Part shown: in pieces, positions 25,350 to 33,430 of the stretch
Numbering within the stretch: position 1 is the first letter of the stretch
How the letters are laid out: each line of letters starts with the position of its first letter
From: Streptomyces bluensis
Lineage (GTDB): Bacteria > Actinomycetota > Actinomycetes > Streptomycetales > Streptomycetaceae
NCBI RefSeq assembly: GCF_014650715.1
Contig: NZ_BMVM01000009.1
Location: forward strand, 62,001 to 126,000
Length of the DNA: 64,000 bases
Direction: 5' to 3'
Program-made: the position numbers and the translations under genes
Notes under the pieces: generated by a model
The model's database searches: none
Told to the model about the DNA's origin: nothing
What the model saw: the letters and a program-made list of their open reading frames with translations, nothing else

Positions 25350-26189
25350 GTGGTCGACAGCACGGTGGGGACGGGCGGCGGGGAGCCGGAGTCGTCGGAC
25401 AGTCTGCGGACGTTCGGGGCGGTGATCCAGGGGTTGCGGGAGCATGCGGGGCTGAGCCGGGAGGAGTTCGGCGACCTGGTCCGCTTCTCCAAGCACACGG
25501 TGGCCTCCGTGGAGTTGGGGAGACGCATGCCCGACGTGACGTTCGTGGAACGGGCGGACGAGGCGTTGGGGAACACGGGTGCGCTGCGGAAGGCGGCGGG
25601 GAAGCTTGTGCGACAGCCTGGGTTGGCGGCTTGGTTTCGGCAGTGGGCGCGGTTGGAGTCGGTGGCGATCAAGCTCTACACGTATGAGTGCCGCCTCGTT
25701 CCTGGGCTGTTGCAGACAGAGGCGTACGCACGGCAGTTGTTCGCCGACGAGCTGCCCCCACTGGTCGACGAACAGATCGAGGCCCAGTGGGAAGCGCGTG
25801 CAATGCGTCAGCGGCTGCTGCGAGAACGCCCACACACCGAGTTCAGCTTCATCCTCGAAGAGCAGCTCTTCCTTCGGCGCACCGGCGGGGTCGACGTCAC
25901 ACGGGAGCTGATCGATCACATGCTGGAACTCGCCGAGTTGCGGAACATCGAGATCCAGATCATGCCGCTGGTGCGAGAATCGCATGCTGGACTGCACGGC
26001 TCCATGCAGTTGCTGGAAACTCAGGACAACGAGTGGTTCGCTTATACAGAGGCACCCGAGAGCGGCCAGTTGATCTCTGATCGCAAGATCGTAAGTGTGC
26101 TTCAAGGGCGATATGCCAGGATGCGTTCACAGGCTCTCACCCCCGAAGACTCCGTGGGCCTGTTGCAGCGGATGCGAGGAGCGCTATGA
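25350..26189 (+). CDS. XRE family regulator with DUF5753 (WhiJ-like)
   Basis: 279-residue regulator. Residues about 20-75 are an XRE helix-turn-helix (AGLSREEFGDLVRFSKHTVASVELGRR). The rest is DUF5753, with the diagnostic stretch YTYECRLVPGLLQTEAYARQLF and IEIQIMPL. GTG at 25350 is preferred because GGGAGG lies nine bases upstream; the frame is open to 25296. It overlaps the DUF397 gene by four bases (ATGA). This pairing is the WhiJ/DUF397 arrangement that, in Streptomyces coelicolor, influences development and antibiotic production. The partner HATPase is divergent. Confidence 0.88.
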   Translation: MVDSTVGTGGGEPESSDSLRTFGAVIQGLREHAGLSREEFGDLVRFSKHTVASVELGRRMPDVTFVERADEALGNTGALRKAAGKLVRQPGLAAWFRQWARLESVAIKLYTYECRLVPGLLQTEAYARQLFADELPPLVDEQIEAQWEARAMRQRLLRERPHTEFSFILEEQLFLRRTGGVDVTRELIDHMLELAELRNIEIQIMPLVRESHAGLHGSMQLLETQDNEWFAYTEAPESGQLISDRKIVSVLQGRYARMRSQALTPEDSVGLLQRMRGAL

Positions 26190-26371
26190 GCACCAGCGAA
26201 CTGACTTGGTTCAAGTCCAGCTACAGCAGCAGCGGTTCTGGCGACTGCGTCGAAATAGCCACCACCCCCGACACCGTCCACGTCCGCGACTCCAAGAACC
26301 CCCAAGCCCCCCACCTCACCCTCTCCCCCACCGCTTGGGCCGACTTCCTCGCCTATGCCTCGCGAAGCTGA
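26186..26371 (+). CDS. DUF397 small protein
   Basis: 61 residues, nearly all of which are the DUF397 fold: LTWFKSSYSSSGSGDCVEIA, then VHVRDSKNP and the C-terminal WADFLAYA. Such proteins are encoded next to XRE/DUF5753 regulators and are thought to modulate them. Start ATG overlaps the regulator stop. Unusually, its last 17 bases overlap the start of the PLP-enzyme gene at 26355, extending the coupled set to three genes. Confidence 0.9.
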   Translation: MSTSELTWFKSSYSSSGSGDCVEIATTPDTVHVRDSKNPQAPHLTLSPTAWADFLAYASRS

Positions 26372-27521
26372 TCCGCTGAGCCAGCTCTCCCTGGAGGAGC
26401 TGCGACGCCGTACGAGCATGAAGTGGCGGACGTACCCCGAGGACGTACTGCCGCTCTGGGTGGCCGAGATGGACGTGCCGCTGGCCGAGCCGGTGGTGCG
26501 GGCGATCGGTGAGGCGGTGGCGCTCGGGGACACGGGCTATCCGGCCGGGACGGCGTACGCCGAGGCGCTGGCCGGGTTCGCCCGGGAGCGGTGGGGCTGG
26601 GACGGGCCGGCCGCGGAGCGTACGGCGATCGTGCCCGATGTGATGCTGGGCATCGTCGAGATGCTCAAGCTGGTCTCCGGCCCCGGGGACCCCGTGGTCG
26701 TCAACTCCCCTGTGTACCCGCCGTTCTACCAGTTCGTCGGCAATATGGGGCGGCCGGTCGTGGAGGCTCCGCTGGGTGTGGACGGCCGGATCGACTTCGC
26801 CGTCCTGGAGAGCGCGTTCAGGGAGGTGGCTGAGCAGGCGGACCAGCCCGTGTATCTGTTGTGCAGCCCTCACAACCCGACCGGAACCGTGCACACCGCC
26901 GACGAGCTGACGCGGGTCGCGCGGCTGGCGCGGACGTACGGGGTGCGTGTCGTGGCGGACGAGATCCACGCCCCGATCGTGGCCGCCGGCGCGTCCTTCG
27001 TGCCGTATCTGAGTGTCCCCGGCGGGGAGAGCGGCCTGTCCGTGATGTCGGCGTCCAAGGCGTGGAACCTGGCCGGACTCAAGGCCGCCCTGGCCATCGC
27101 CGGACCTGACGCTGCTGACGACCTCGCCCGGCTGCCCGAGGAGGTCGGCCACGGCCCGAGCCATGTCGGGGTGATCGCCCACACGGCAGCCCTGCGGGAG
27201 GGCGGCGACTGGCTCGACGCCGTACTGTCCGGGCTCGACGAGAACCGCCGTCTCCTGGCGGAGCTGCTGGCCGAGCACCTGCCCGCCGTCCGTTACGCCC
27301 CCGCGCAGGCCACCTACCTGGCGTGGCTGGACTGCCGGGAGCTGGGCCTCGGCGACGACCCGGCCGCGGTCTTCCTCGAACGCGGCCGTGTGGCCCTCAG
27401 CTCCGGGACGGACTTCGGGACCGGCGGCGCGGGCTTCGTCCGCCTGAACCTGGCCACCTCGCCGGAGCTGATCACGGAGGCGGTACGGCGGATGGCTGCC
27501 GCGCTCAGGGCCGCCTCCTGA
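26355..27521 (+). CDS. MalY/PatB family PLP-dependent aminotransferase or C-S lyase
   Basis: 388-residue fold-type I PLP enzyme. The lysine that forms the Schiff base is Lys235 in SASKAWNLAG; Asp202 in VADEIHAP and the Asn-Pro of SPHNPTGTVH complete the cofactor site. The early YPEDVLPLWVAEMD segment is diagnostic for the MalY/PatB branch, many of which are cystathionine beta-lyases. The reaction here could be C-S lysis or transamination. The start overlaps the DUF397 gene by 17 bases, so translation is coupled to the regulatory pair, although the functions need not be linked. Confidence 0.85.
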   Translation: MPREADPLSQLSLEELRRRTSMKWRTYPEDVLPLWVAEMDVPLAEPVVRAIGEAVALGDTGYPAGTAYAEALAGFARERWGWDGPAAERTAIVPDVMLGIVEMLKLVSGPGDPVVVNSPVYPPFYQFVGNMGRPVVEAPLGVDGRIDFAVLESAFREVAEQADQPVYLLCSPHNPTGTVHTADELTRVARLARTYGVRVVADEIHAPIVAAGASFVPYLSVPGGESGLSVMSASKAWNLAGLKAALAIAGPDAADDLARLPEEVGHGPSHVGVIAHTAALREGGDWLDAVLSGLDENRRLLAELLAEHLPAVRYAPAQATYLAWLDCRELGLGDDPAAVFLERGRVALSSGTDFGTGGAGFVRLNLATSPELITEAVRRMAAALRAAS

Positions 27522-27541
27522 TCAGGAGCGCTCCTGGTCAG
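27518..27541. terminator. Bidirectional hairpin between convergent genes
   Basis: CTGATCAGGAG (27518-27528) pairs with CTCCTGGTCAG (27531-27541) with one G-T pair and a minimal loop. Both stop codons, of the PLP enzyme and of the NmrA-like gene, lie inside the stem. It probably ends both transcripts. Confidence 0.6.
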
Positions 27542-28407
27542 GGACGTTGCCGTTCCAGGAGGGCGCGGAAAGTGCGCGCGGGGCGGCCGGTGAGGCGTTG
27601 GACGGTGTCGGTGACGCGGTCCTCCGCCCCCTCGGCGATGGCACGGTCCAGGCCGGCCAGCATGGAGGCGAACTCCAGCGGCATCAGCGCCGCGAGCCGG
27701 TCGCGCATCTGCTCGTAGGACAGCGGGCGGTGGGCCACGGGCCGGCCGGTGACCTCGGTGGTGATCGTGGCGATGTCGTCGTAGCTGAGCGCCTCCGGCC
27801 CGGTGAGGACGAGATCGGTGTTGGGGGCGTGCTCGTCGGTCAGCGCGTGGACGGCGACGGCCGCGATGTCCTCGGCGTCGACGAAGCCGACCCGGCCGGT
27901 CCCGGTGGCGGTCGCGATGATGCCGTCCTCACGGATGCTCACCGCGTGCGCGTGCGTGCCGGTGAAGTTCTGCATGAACCAGGAGGGCCGCAGTACCGCC
28001 CACTGGTCGAACAGGCCGGGCAGGGCCCGGTGCACCGTTCCCACGGCCGGGCCGCCCTCGGGGATGGCCGAGGAGCTGAGCAGCACCGCGCGGTGGACGC
28101 CGACGGTGCGGGCCTGCCGGAGGAAGGGCAGCATGACCGCCGCCGGGTCGGGGTCGCCCAGGGGCGGTATGAGGTAGACGCGGTCGGCTCCGTCGAGGGC
28201 GGCGGCATGGGTGGCGGCGTCGTACCAGTCGAAGCGGACCGGCTGCGCGCCGGGGACGGGCGTGGCGTGACGGCTGGCGGCCTTGACGCGGTAGCCGGCG
28301 GCGGTCAGCCGCGCGGCGGTGCGGCTGCCGGTGGTGCCAGTGGCGCCGATGACCAGTGTGGTGCCGGGGGTGCCGGTGGTGCTGGCGGAGGTACTGGTGG
28401 TGGTCAA
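27538..28407 (-). CDS. NmrA-like NAD(P)-binding protein (atypical SDR)
   Basis: 289 residues with the NmrA/HSCARG-type Rossmann motif VIGATGTTGSRTA near the N-terminus and no Tyr-x3-Lys catalytic pair, so it may act as a redox sensor or as a quinone-reductase-like enzyme. The TTG start at 28407 overlaps the stop of the SnoaL-like gene by four bases (TTGA) and has GGGAG before it. The pair is transcribed away from a TetR regulator and has two operator-like repeats upstream, so it is probably the regulated target. Confidence 0.85.
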   Translation of the reverse strand: MTTTSTSASTTGTPGTTLVIGATGTTGSRTAARLTAAGYRVKAASRHATPVPGAQPVRFDWYDAATHAAALDGADRVYLIPPLGDPDPAAVMLPFLRQARTVGVHRAVLLSSSAIPEGGPAVGTVHRALPGLFDQWAVLRPSWFMQNFTGTHAHAVSIREDGIIATATGTGRVGFVDAEDIAAVAVHALTDEHAPNTDLVLTGPEALSYDDIATITTEVTGRPVAHRPLSYEQMRDRLAALMPLEFASMLAGLDRAIAEGAEDRVTDTVQRLTGRPARTFRALLERQRP

Positions 28408-28829
28408 CGGGTGCTCCCGGTGAAGTCGGTGCCGGGTTCGAGGACGGCGAGCGGGTTCCAGTAGTCGCGGTAGGAGGTGATGAGCCCGTCCTGGACGGTC
28501 ACGACGGCGATGTACGTCATGTCGAAGGGGCTGTCGGTCTGCACCAGGCGGCCGACGCCGCGCATCTCGACCACGATGGTCTCCGGATCGGTGGTCGGGT
28601 GGATCCGCAGGTCAGGGAAGTCGTGCAGGTCGATGTGGTCCGGGTACGGGCGCATGTAGGCGGCGATGGCCTCCTTGCCCTCCAGGCGCCGGGGCCAGCC
28701 GTCGGGGGCGAAGGGGAACTCCATGAGGCCGTCCTCGGCCCACAGGCCGACCCATGCGGGAATGTCCTTGTCCAGCAGCAGGCGCAGGCTGTGGCGGTAC
28801 ACATCCGCCGGTGAGGTGGGTGCGGACAT
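28404..28829 (-). CDS. SnoaL-like (NTF2 fold) protein
   Basis: 141-residue cone-shaped NTF2-like protein: YRHSLRLLLDKDIPAWVGLWAEDGLMEFPFAPDG followed by EGKEAIAAYM and a C-terminal VQDGLITSYRDYWNP segment. The fold occurs in polyketide cyclases, isomerases and binding proteins; no catalytic residues single out one of these. The ATG at 28829 has GGAGG in GACGGAGGACACCC; the frame is open to 28850. It is the first gene of a pair with the NmrA-like gene and is divergent from TetR. Confidence 0.85.
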   Translation of the reverse strand: MSAPTSPADVYRHSLRLLLDKDIPAWVGLWAEDGLMEFPFAPDGWPRRLEGKEAIAAYMRPYPDHIDLHDFPDLRIHPTTDPETIVVEMRGVGRLVQTDSPFDMTYIAVVTVQDGLITSYRDYWNPLAVLEPGTDFTGSTR

Positions 28830-28877
28830 GGGTGTCCTCCGTCTCGTCATCGCGTGGTCTCGTCATCCCATAGAATC

Positions 28878-28918
28878 CGGACCGTGAGTCCGTTTCGACG
28901 ATACGGACCCGGGGTCCG
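28878..28918. promoter_or_regulatory. Two matching TetR-type operators
   Basis: CGGAC-CGTGA-GTCCG (28878-28892) and CGGAC-CCGGG-GTCCG (28904-28918) share the pattern CGGAC-N5-GTCCG and lie 26 bases apart centre to centre. They sit in the gap between the SnoaL-like gene (start 28829, minus) and the TetR gene (28948, plus). This is strong positional evidence for TetR control of both. Confidence 0.65.
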
Positions 28919-28947
28919 CTTTGCAAACGGAGGACTGGAGGAACCGC

Positions 28948-29559
28948 GTGCCCGAGCGCAAACCCCGCAAGGACGCCGCCCGCAACCGGGAGGCCGTCCT
29001 CGCGGCCGCCGACGCACTCTTCGCCCGCAGCGAGAGTCCCGAGGACATCACCATGGCCGACGTCGCGGCGGCGGCGGGCGTCGGCAAGGGAACGCTCTTC
29101 CGCGCCTTCGGCGACCGCGGCGGGCTGCTCCGCGCGCTGCACGAGGCACGGCTCGAACCGGTCAGAGAGGCCGTCGAGGCGGGCCCGCCGCCCCTGGGGC
29201 CCGGCTCCCCACCGCATCAGCGCGTACCCGCCCTGCTCGACGCCCTCCTGTGCTTCAAACTCGACAACCGCGGTCTCGCGCTGGCCCTGGAGGAGAGCGG
29301 AAGCACCAGCCCGTACCAGGCGGAGCACTACGAGCGGTGGCACCGCCTGCTCCAGGCCGTACTGGAGCAGATCCCCGACCTGGCGGCGGACAGCGAATTC
29401 ACCGCCCATGCCCTGCTCGCCGCCGTCCGGGCCGACCTCGTCGAACGCCGGGCCGGAGAGGAGGGCGTGCCGCGCGAGAGAATTCGGGCCCAGCTGGCGG
29501 CCTTCGTCACCCGAGTCGTGGACTCCCGCCCACCACGGGGATCGACCGCCGAGGGCTGA
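28948..29559 (+). CDS. TetR/AcrR family regulator
   Basis: 203 residues; HTH IKMADV-type segment seen as ITMADVAAAAGVGKGTLFRA with the following FGDRGGLLRALHEARL helix, then a variable ligand-binding half. GTG at 28948 is supported by GGAGG six bases upstream; an in-frame TTG at 28921 would place an unlikely extension over the operators. Twin CGGAC-N5-GTCCG repeats just upstream are its probable binding sites, governing itself and the SnoaL/NmrA pair. Its stop codon lies in an 11-base tandem repeat. Confidence 0.88.
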   Translation: MPERKPRKDAARNREAVLAAADALFARSESPEDITMADVAAAAGVGKGTLFRAFGDRGGLLRALHEARLEPVREAVEAGPPPLGPGSPPHQRVPALLDALLCFKLDNRGLALALEESGSTSPYQAEHYERWHRLLQAVLEQIPDLAADSEFTAHALLAAVRADLVERRAGEEGVPRERIRAQLAAFVTRVVDSRPPRGSTAEG

Positions 29560-29600
29560 TCGAGGGCTGATCGAGGACTGATCGAGGGCTGATCGAGGAC
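29551..29600. repeat. 11-bp tandem repeat over the end of the TetR gene
   Basis: Four units of GAGGGCTGATC (one reads GAGGACTGATC) and a half unit, beginning in the last two codons of the TetR gene and including its TGA. Each further unit carries another TGA, so the repeat has grown in untranslated sequence. Confidence 0.8.
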
Positions 29601-29621
29601 GCCGAGCGGGCCGCCGGCGCT

Positions 29622-29915
29622 TTGCCACTGACGGCCGTCGAGACCGCAGGGGGCGCCATTGGCAGATTTAGGACAGCCTCGATGGCCATGACCATGGAGG
29701 ACGGGGGCACGAGTGGCTCAGATCTGCCAATTACCCTGGCCGCCACCGCGGGTGCTGACCGCATCGGGACGGCGGACGATGAGCGTGTGGCCGAGCTGGT
29801 GTGGTTCTCCTTGCACGGGATCGCGGCCATGGTCATGGCGATGCCGTTCGCGGCCAGTCGGCGGGGGCTGGAGGAGATGGCGGACGACCTCCTTGATCTC
29901 GCCATGACCAAATAG
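29622..29915 (+). pseudogene. Possible remnant of a TetR-type C-terminal domain
   Basis: The only protein-like sequence in the 466-base gap before the P450. The open frame has no ribosome-binding site and could start only at TTG. Its last 48 residues (DDERVAELVWFSLHGIAAMV then RRGLEEMADDLLDLAMTK) look like the final helices of a TetR ligand-binding domain; the DNA-binding half is absent. The frame contains a ten-base inverted repeat, ATTGGCAGAT (29658-29667) and ATCTGCCAAT (29722-29731). Either a decayed regulator or a small unknown gene. Confidence 0.35.
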
Positions 29916-30025
29916 CGCGGTACGAGCGGTCGCACTCCAGGAATATGGTTGCCTCAGTCGCCTAACCTTGTGAGGAAAGTGAGGACGGTGACGGTCTCAT
30001 CCCCCTCTCCCCCACGGAGGCACGC

Positions 30026-31267
30026 ATGACCGAGGCACAAACCGAGGCACAAGCGGGCGCGGCAGTCGGCCTTCCTCACCACCCGAGCCCCCGGGCCGCC
30101 GGCTGCCCCTTCGACCCGCCGCCGGCACTGCATGCCCTGCAGTCCGACAAGCCCCTGGCCAAGGTGCGGATCTGGGATGGCAGCACCCCGTGGCTGATCA
30201 CCGGCTACGACCATCTGCGGAGCCTGCTGGGCGACCCGCGCATCAGCTCCGACGCCACACGCCCCGGCTATCCGCACCGCACAGCCGGCACCAAAGCGGG
30301 CGATCAGGCCCGCCGCACGTTCATCACCATGGACGACCCGGACCACGCCCGCCTGCGCCGGATGGTGACGGCACCCTTCGCGATCAAGAAGATGGAGGCG
30401 CTGCGGCCGTCGATCCAGAAGATCGTCGACGACCTGATCGACGAGATGCTCGCCGGGCCGAAACCGGTCGATCTGGTCGAGGCGTTCGCGCTGCCGGTTC
30501 CCAGCCTGGTCATCTGCGCACTGCTGGGCGTGCCCTACGAGGACCACGACCTCTTCCAGCGCAACACCAAAGTCGTCGTTCGCCGTACGTCGACACCCGA
30601 GCAGGTCCTGGCGGCCCTCACCACGCTCACCGACTACCTGGACGACCTCCTGGCCGCCAAACGGGCCCACCCCCAGGACGACCTGCTCTCCGTGCTCGCC
30701 ACGGAACGGGTGGCCACCGGCGAGATGACCCGGCGGGAGGCCGCCGAGATGGGCGTCCTGCTGCTCGGGGCCGGTCACGAGACCACCGCGAACATGATCG
30801 CGCTGGGCACCCTGGCCCTGCTCCAGCACCCGGACCAACTCGCCCTGATCCGCGACGCCGAGGACCCCAAGACGGTCGCCGGGGCAGTGGAGGAGCTGCT
30901 GCGCTACCTGAACATCACGCACTCCGGTCGGCGCCGCGTGGCGCTGGAGGACATCGAGATCGGCGGCGAGGTCATCCGCGCCGGCGACGGCGTCGTTTTC
31001 GCCAACGACATCGCCAACCGGGACCCGAAAGCCTTCCCCGCACCCGACCAGCTCGACATCACCCGCGACGCCCGGCGCCACGTCGCCTTCGGGTACGGCG
31101 TGCACCAGTGCCTCGGCCAGCCGCTGGCCCGCGTGGAACTCCAGGTCGTCTACAACACCCTGTACTCCCGCATCCCCACCCTGGCCCTGGCCACCGACGT
31201 CGACCACCTGGAGTTCAAGCACGACGGCTTCGTCTACGGCGTGTACGAACTCCCCGTCACCTGGTAG
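30026..31267 (+). CDS. Cytochrome P450, CYP105-like
   Basis: 413-residue soluble P450. The heme loop AFGYGVHQCLGQPLARVELQ carries the axial Cys362 and is close to the CYP105 pattern. The I-helix oxygen-activation motif is GAGHETT (248-254) and the K-helix ExxR is ELLR (290-293). Reaction: monooxygenation with electrons from a ferredoxin, encoded 65 bases downstream. CYP105 enzymes hydroxylate many foreign compounds and natural products, so the substrate cannot be predicted; no biosynthetic gene cluster surrounds it. The ATG at 30026 has CACGGAGG about five bases before it. Confidence 0.93.
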   Translation: MTEAQTEAQAGAAVGLPHHPSPRAAGCPFDPPPALHALQSDKPLAKVRIWDGSTPWLITGYDHLRSLLGDPRISSDATRPGYPHRTAGTKAGDQARRTFITMDDPDHARLRRMVTAPFAIKKMEALRPSIQKIVDDLIDEMLAGPKPVDLVEAFALPVPSLVICALLGVPYEDHDLFQRNTKVVVRRTSTPEQVLAALTTLTDYLDDLLAAKRAHPQDDLLSVLATERVATGEMTRREAAEMGVLLLGAGHETTANMIALGTLALLQHPDQLALIRDAEDPKTVAGAVEELLRYLNITHSGRRRVALEDIEIGGEVIRAGDGVVFANDIANRDPKAFPAPDQLDITRDARRHVAFGYGVHQCLGQPLARVELQVVYNTLYSRIPTLALATDVDHLEFKHDGFVYGVYELPVTW

Positions 31268-31332
31268 CGCTCCACCGTCCCGCTCACGAACAACGCCCAT
31301 ACCTCCCCTCACGAAGGGAATCGAGAAACCCC

Positions 31333-31527
31333 ATGCGCGTGGAAGTCGACCAGCCCAAGTGCGTCGCATCCGGGCAGTGCGTTCTGATGGCACCCGCGGT
31401 CTTCGACCAGGACGACGACGGCATCGTCCTCCTGCTCGACGAGCGCCCCACCGCCGAGCACCACGACGATGTCCGGGAAGCGGCAGCCGTCTGCCCGGCC
31501 GCGGCGATCCGGCTGGAGCAGGAGTGA
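31333..31527 (+). CDS. Small 3Fe-4S-type ferredoxin
   Basis: 64 residues with the cluster ligands Cys10 and Cys16 in CVASGQC and a C-terminal Cys in VCPAAAI; only three cluster cysteines are present, as in the 3Fe-4S ferredoxins that serve Streptomyces P450s. Encoded 65 bases after the P450 on the same strand, it is the likely electron donor. The nearest ribosome-binding-like sequence, GAAGGGA, is 13 bases from the ATG, longer than usual. Confidence 0.92.
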   Translation: MRVEVDQPKCVASGQCVLMAPAVFDQDDDGIVLLLDERPTAEHHDDVREAAAVCPAAAIRLEQE

Positions 31528-31580
31528 CGGCCACCCCGCCGCGCGGCAGGTTCTCATAGAAGTTTTGTTAGAGTGGGTGC

Positions 31581-31856
31581 GTGAGCGATCCCAGCTACAG
31601 CCCCGGCGAGGGCCCCACGAAGACCGTGTCGGTATCCGTCCATGAAGGCACCATCGCGGCTGTCCGCACCCGCGTCGGCAAACGTGGCCTCTCCGCCTAC
31701 GTCGAAGCCGCCATCCAACGCCAGATCGAGCGCGACCAACTCGACGAGCTGATCGCTGCGAACGAAGAACTCCACGGCCCTCTCACCCAGGAGGAGATTG
31801 ACGCAGCCGAACGCGAGATGTTCGGCGATACCAAGGACAACCGGGAGGCGGCTTGA
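31581..31856 (+). CDS. Antitoxin of a VapBC-like pair (ribbon-helix-helix type)
   Basis: 91 residues, GTG start. The N-terminal half (TKTVSVSVHEGTIAAVRTRVGKRGLSAYVEAAI) fits a ribbon-helix-helix DNA-binding fold. The C-terminal half (LDELIAANEELHGPLTQEEIDAAEREMFG) is the acidic helix that wraps the toxin. It overlaps the PIN toxin gene by four bases (TTGA), the order and coupling typical of type II systems. A short AT-rich stretch before it (AGTTTTGTTAGAGT) probably holds the promoter and autoregulatory site. Confidence 0.8.
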   Translation: MSDPSYSPGEGPTKTVSVSVHEGTIAAVRTRVGKRGLSAYVEAAIQRQIERDQLDELIAANEELHGPLTQEEIDAAEREMFGDTKDNREAA

Positions 31857-32248
31857 GCGGCACCTGGGTCCTCGACAGTCAGGCCCTGTCTCTCTACCTT
31901 CGTGCCGACCGCACCATGACCGCCAGGCTCGCCGCAGCCCGCAGGCGAGACGTCCGTGTGATCACCAGTGCGGTCGCGATCGTCGAAGCCGACCCACAGG
32001 GCATGCACACCGCCCGCCTGAACTGGGCGCTTTCCCAGCTCGTGGTGGAGCCGGTGACCAAGGACACCGCCAAGGAAGCCGTCGCACGGATGAAGGAGAG
32101 CGGCAGGACCGGCGGACACAAGTACGCACTGGACGCGATCATCGCCGCCACCGCCCGTACCGCACAGCCCCCCGTCACCGTCCTCACTTCCGATCTCGAC
32201 GGCCTCGCACCGCTCTGCGGCAAGAACATCGAGGTCAGGCAGGTCTGA
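31853..32248 (+). CDS. PIN-domain toxin (VapC-like ribonuclease)
   Basis: 131-residue PIN domain. Acidic residues of the metal site appear in VLDSQAL (Asp8), the central VEAD segment, and the C-terminal YALDAIIAAT and LTSDLDGL stretches. PIN toxins cleave specific tRNA, rRNA or mRNA sites and are neutralised by the antitoxin encoded just before. The TTG start at 31853, with GGGAGG just before it, overlaps the antitoxin stop. The pair stands alone beside the P450 genes. A GC-rich potential hairpin follows at about 32288-32325. Confidence 0.82.
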   Translation: MSGTWVLDSQALSLYLRADRTMTARLAAARRRDVRVITSAVAIVEADPQGMHTARLNWALSQLVVEPVTKDTAKEAVARMKESGRTGGHKYALDAIIAATARTAQPPVTVLTSDLDGLAPLCGKNIEVRQV

Positions 32249-32347
32249 GCAGAAGCGCTCGGCGAGCAGGGCACGGGTGCGCCCGGCCGACGACCCCCGG
32301 CCCTTCGGGGGCTCCCGGGGCCCCCGCCGGGCCGCCGCACACCCGGG

Positions 32348-33388
32348 TCACTCCCGCGGCGCCCCCGTCGAGCCCCGCACCATCAACTCCCCGCGCACCG
32401 TGGCGATCCCGCCCGGTGGCGGGTCCTCGCGGCCCATCGCGATGCGGCCCGCCCGCGCGCCCGCGTCCGAGAGGGGCAGGTGGACCGTCGTCAGGGCCGG
32501 TACCGCGTCGATACTGAAGGGGAGGTCGTCGAAGCCGGCCACCGAGACGTCGTCGGGGATGCGCAGGTCCGCGTCACGGAGTGCCGCGCAGGCGCCCAGC
32601 GCTACCGTGTCGTTGGCGGCCACCACCGCCGTCAACGACGGGTCGCGGCGCAGGAGTTCAAGGGTGGCGTCGTACCCGGCGCGGCGGTCGTAGCGGCCCC
32701 ACACCGTGCGCTTCGGGTCGTCCTCGATGCCGTGGGCGGCCAGCGCGTCGCGGTGGCCCTCCAGCCGGTGGCGGGTGGTCGTGCGCTCCTCGGGACCGGC
32801 GATGTAGCCGAGGCGACGATGGCCGAGGCCGATGAGGTGCTCGGTGAGCTGCCGGCCGCCACCGCGGTTGTCGAAGGTGAGCGCGATCGCGTCGGGCGAG
32901 GGCGGACGTCCGCACAGGACGACCCGGGTGCCCGCGTCCGCCAGTTTGCGCAGCTTGTTGTCGACGGCGGCCACATGCGCGGCGTCCTCGACCGCGCCCC
33001 CGGTGAGGACGACCGCGGCGGCGCGCTGGCGCTGGAGGAGCGTGAGGTAGGTCAGTTCGCGCTCGGGGGAGCCGCCCGTGTTGCACACCACGGCCAGCCG
33101 CTCGCCGCCCGCACGGCCGCCAGGCCCGCCGATCTCCGACTGGATGGCGCTCGCCATGATGCCGAAGAAGGGGTCGGCGATGTCGTTCACCAGGATGCCG
33201 ACCAGGTCCGAGGTGGCGGCCGCCAGCGCGCTCGCGGGGCCGTTCAGGACGTAGTCCAACTCGTCCACGGCCCGCAGTACCCGCTCACGGGTGGACGCGG
33301 CCACCGGATAGTTCCCGTTCAGCACCCGGGAGACGGTCGCGGGCGACACCTGCGCGCGGGCCGCCACGTCCGCCAGGGTCACAGTCAT
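32348..33388 (-). CDS. LacI family transcriptional regulator
   Basis: 346-residue LacI/GalR protein: HTH TLADVAARAQVSPATVSRVL, then a sugar-binding sensor domain (LVGILVNDIADPFFG, AGFDDLPFSIDAVPALTTV). It is transcribed away from the oxidoreductase/DUF993/isomerase operon, whose promoter overlaps a LacI-type operator at 33894-33907, so it probably represses that operon. The ATG at 33388 has GGAGGACGAGGAA upstream; the frame is open to 33421. Confidence 0.88.
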   Translation of the reverse strand: MTVTLADVAARAQVSPATVSRVLNGNYPVAASTRERVLRAVDELDYVLNGPASALAAATSDLVGILVNDIADPFFGIMASAIQSEIGGPGGRAGGERLAVVCNTGGSPERELTYLTLLQRQRAAAVVLTGGAVEDAAHVAAVDNKLRKLADAGTRVVLCGRPPSPDAIALTFDNRGGGRQLTEHLIGLGHRRLGYIAGPEERTTTRHRLEGHRDALAAHGIEDDPKRTVWGRYDRRAGYDATLELLRRDPSLTAVVAANDTVALGACAALRDADLRIPDDVSVAGFDDLPFSIDAVPALTTVHLPLSDAGARAGRIAMGREDPPPGGIATVRGELMVRGSTGAPRE

Positions 33389-33430
33389 CGTTCCTCGTCC
33401 TCCGGTCCGGTCCTCGCCCACGTCCAGTTC

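Noticed and set aside
30026..31527. Part of a natural-product biosynthetic cluster because of the P450.
   Set aside because: No PKS, NRPS, terpene or other core biosynthetic gene lies in the window.
32288..32325. A GC-rich hairpin after the VapC-like gene as a terminator.
   Set aside because: Several alternative pairings exist and none is clean or followed by a T-tract, so it is only mentioned.
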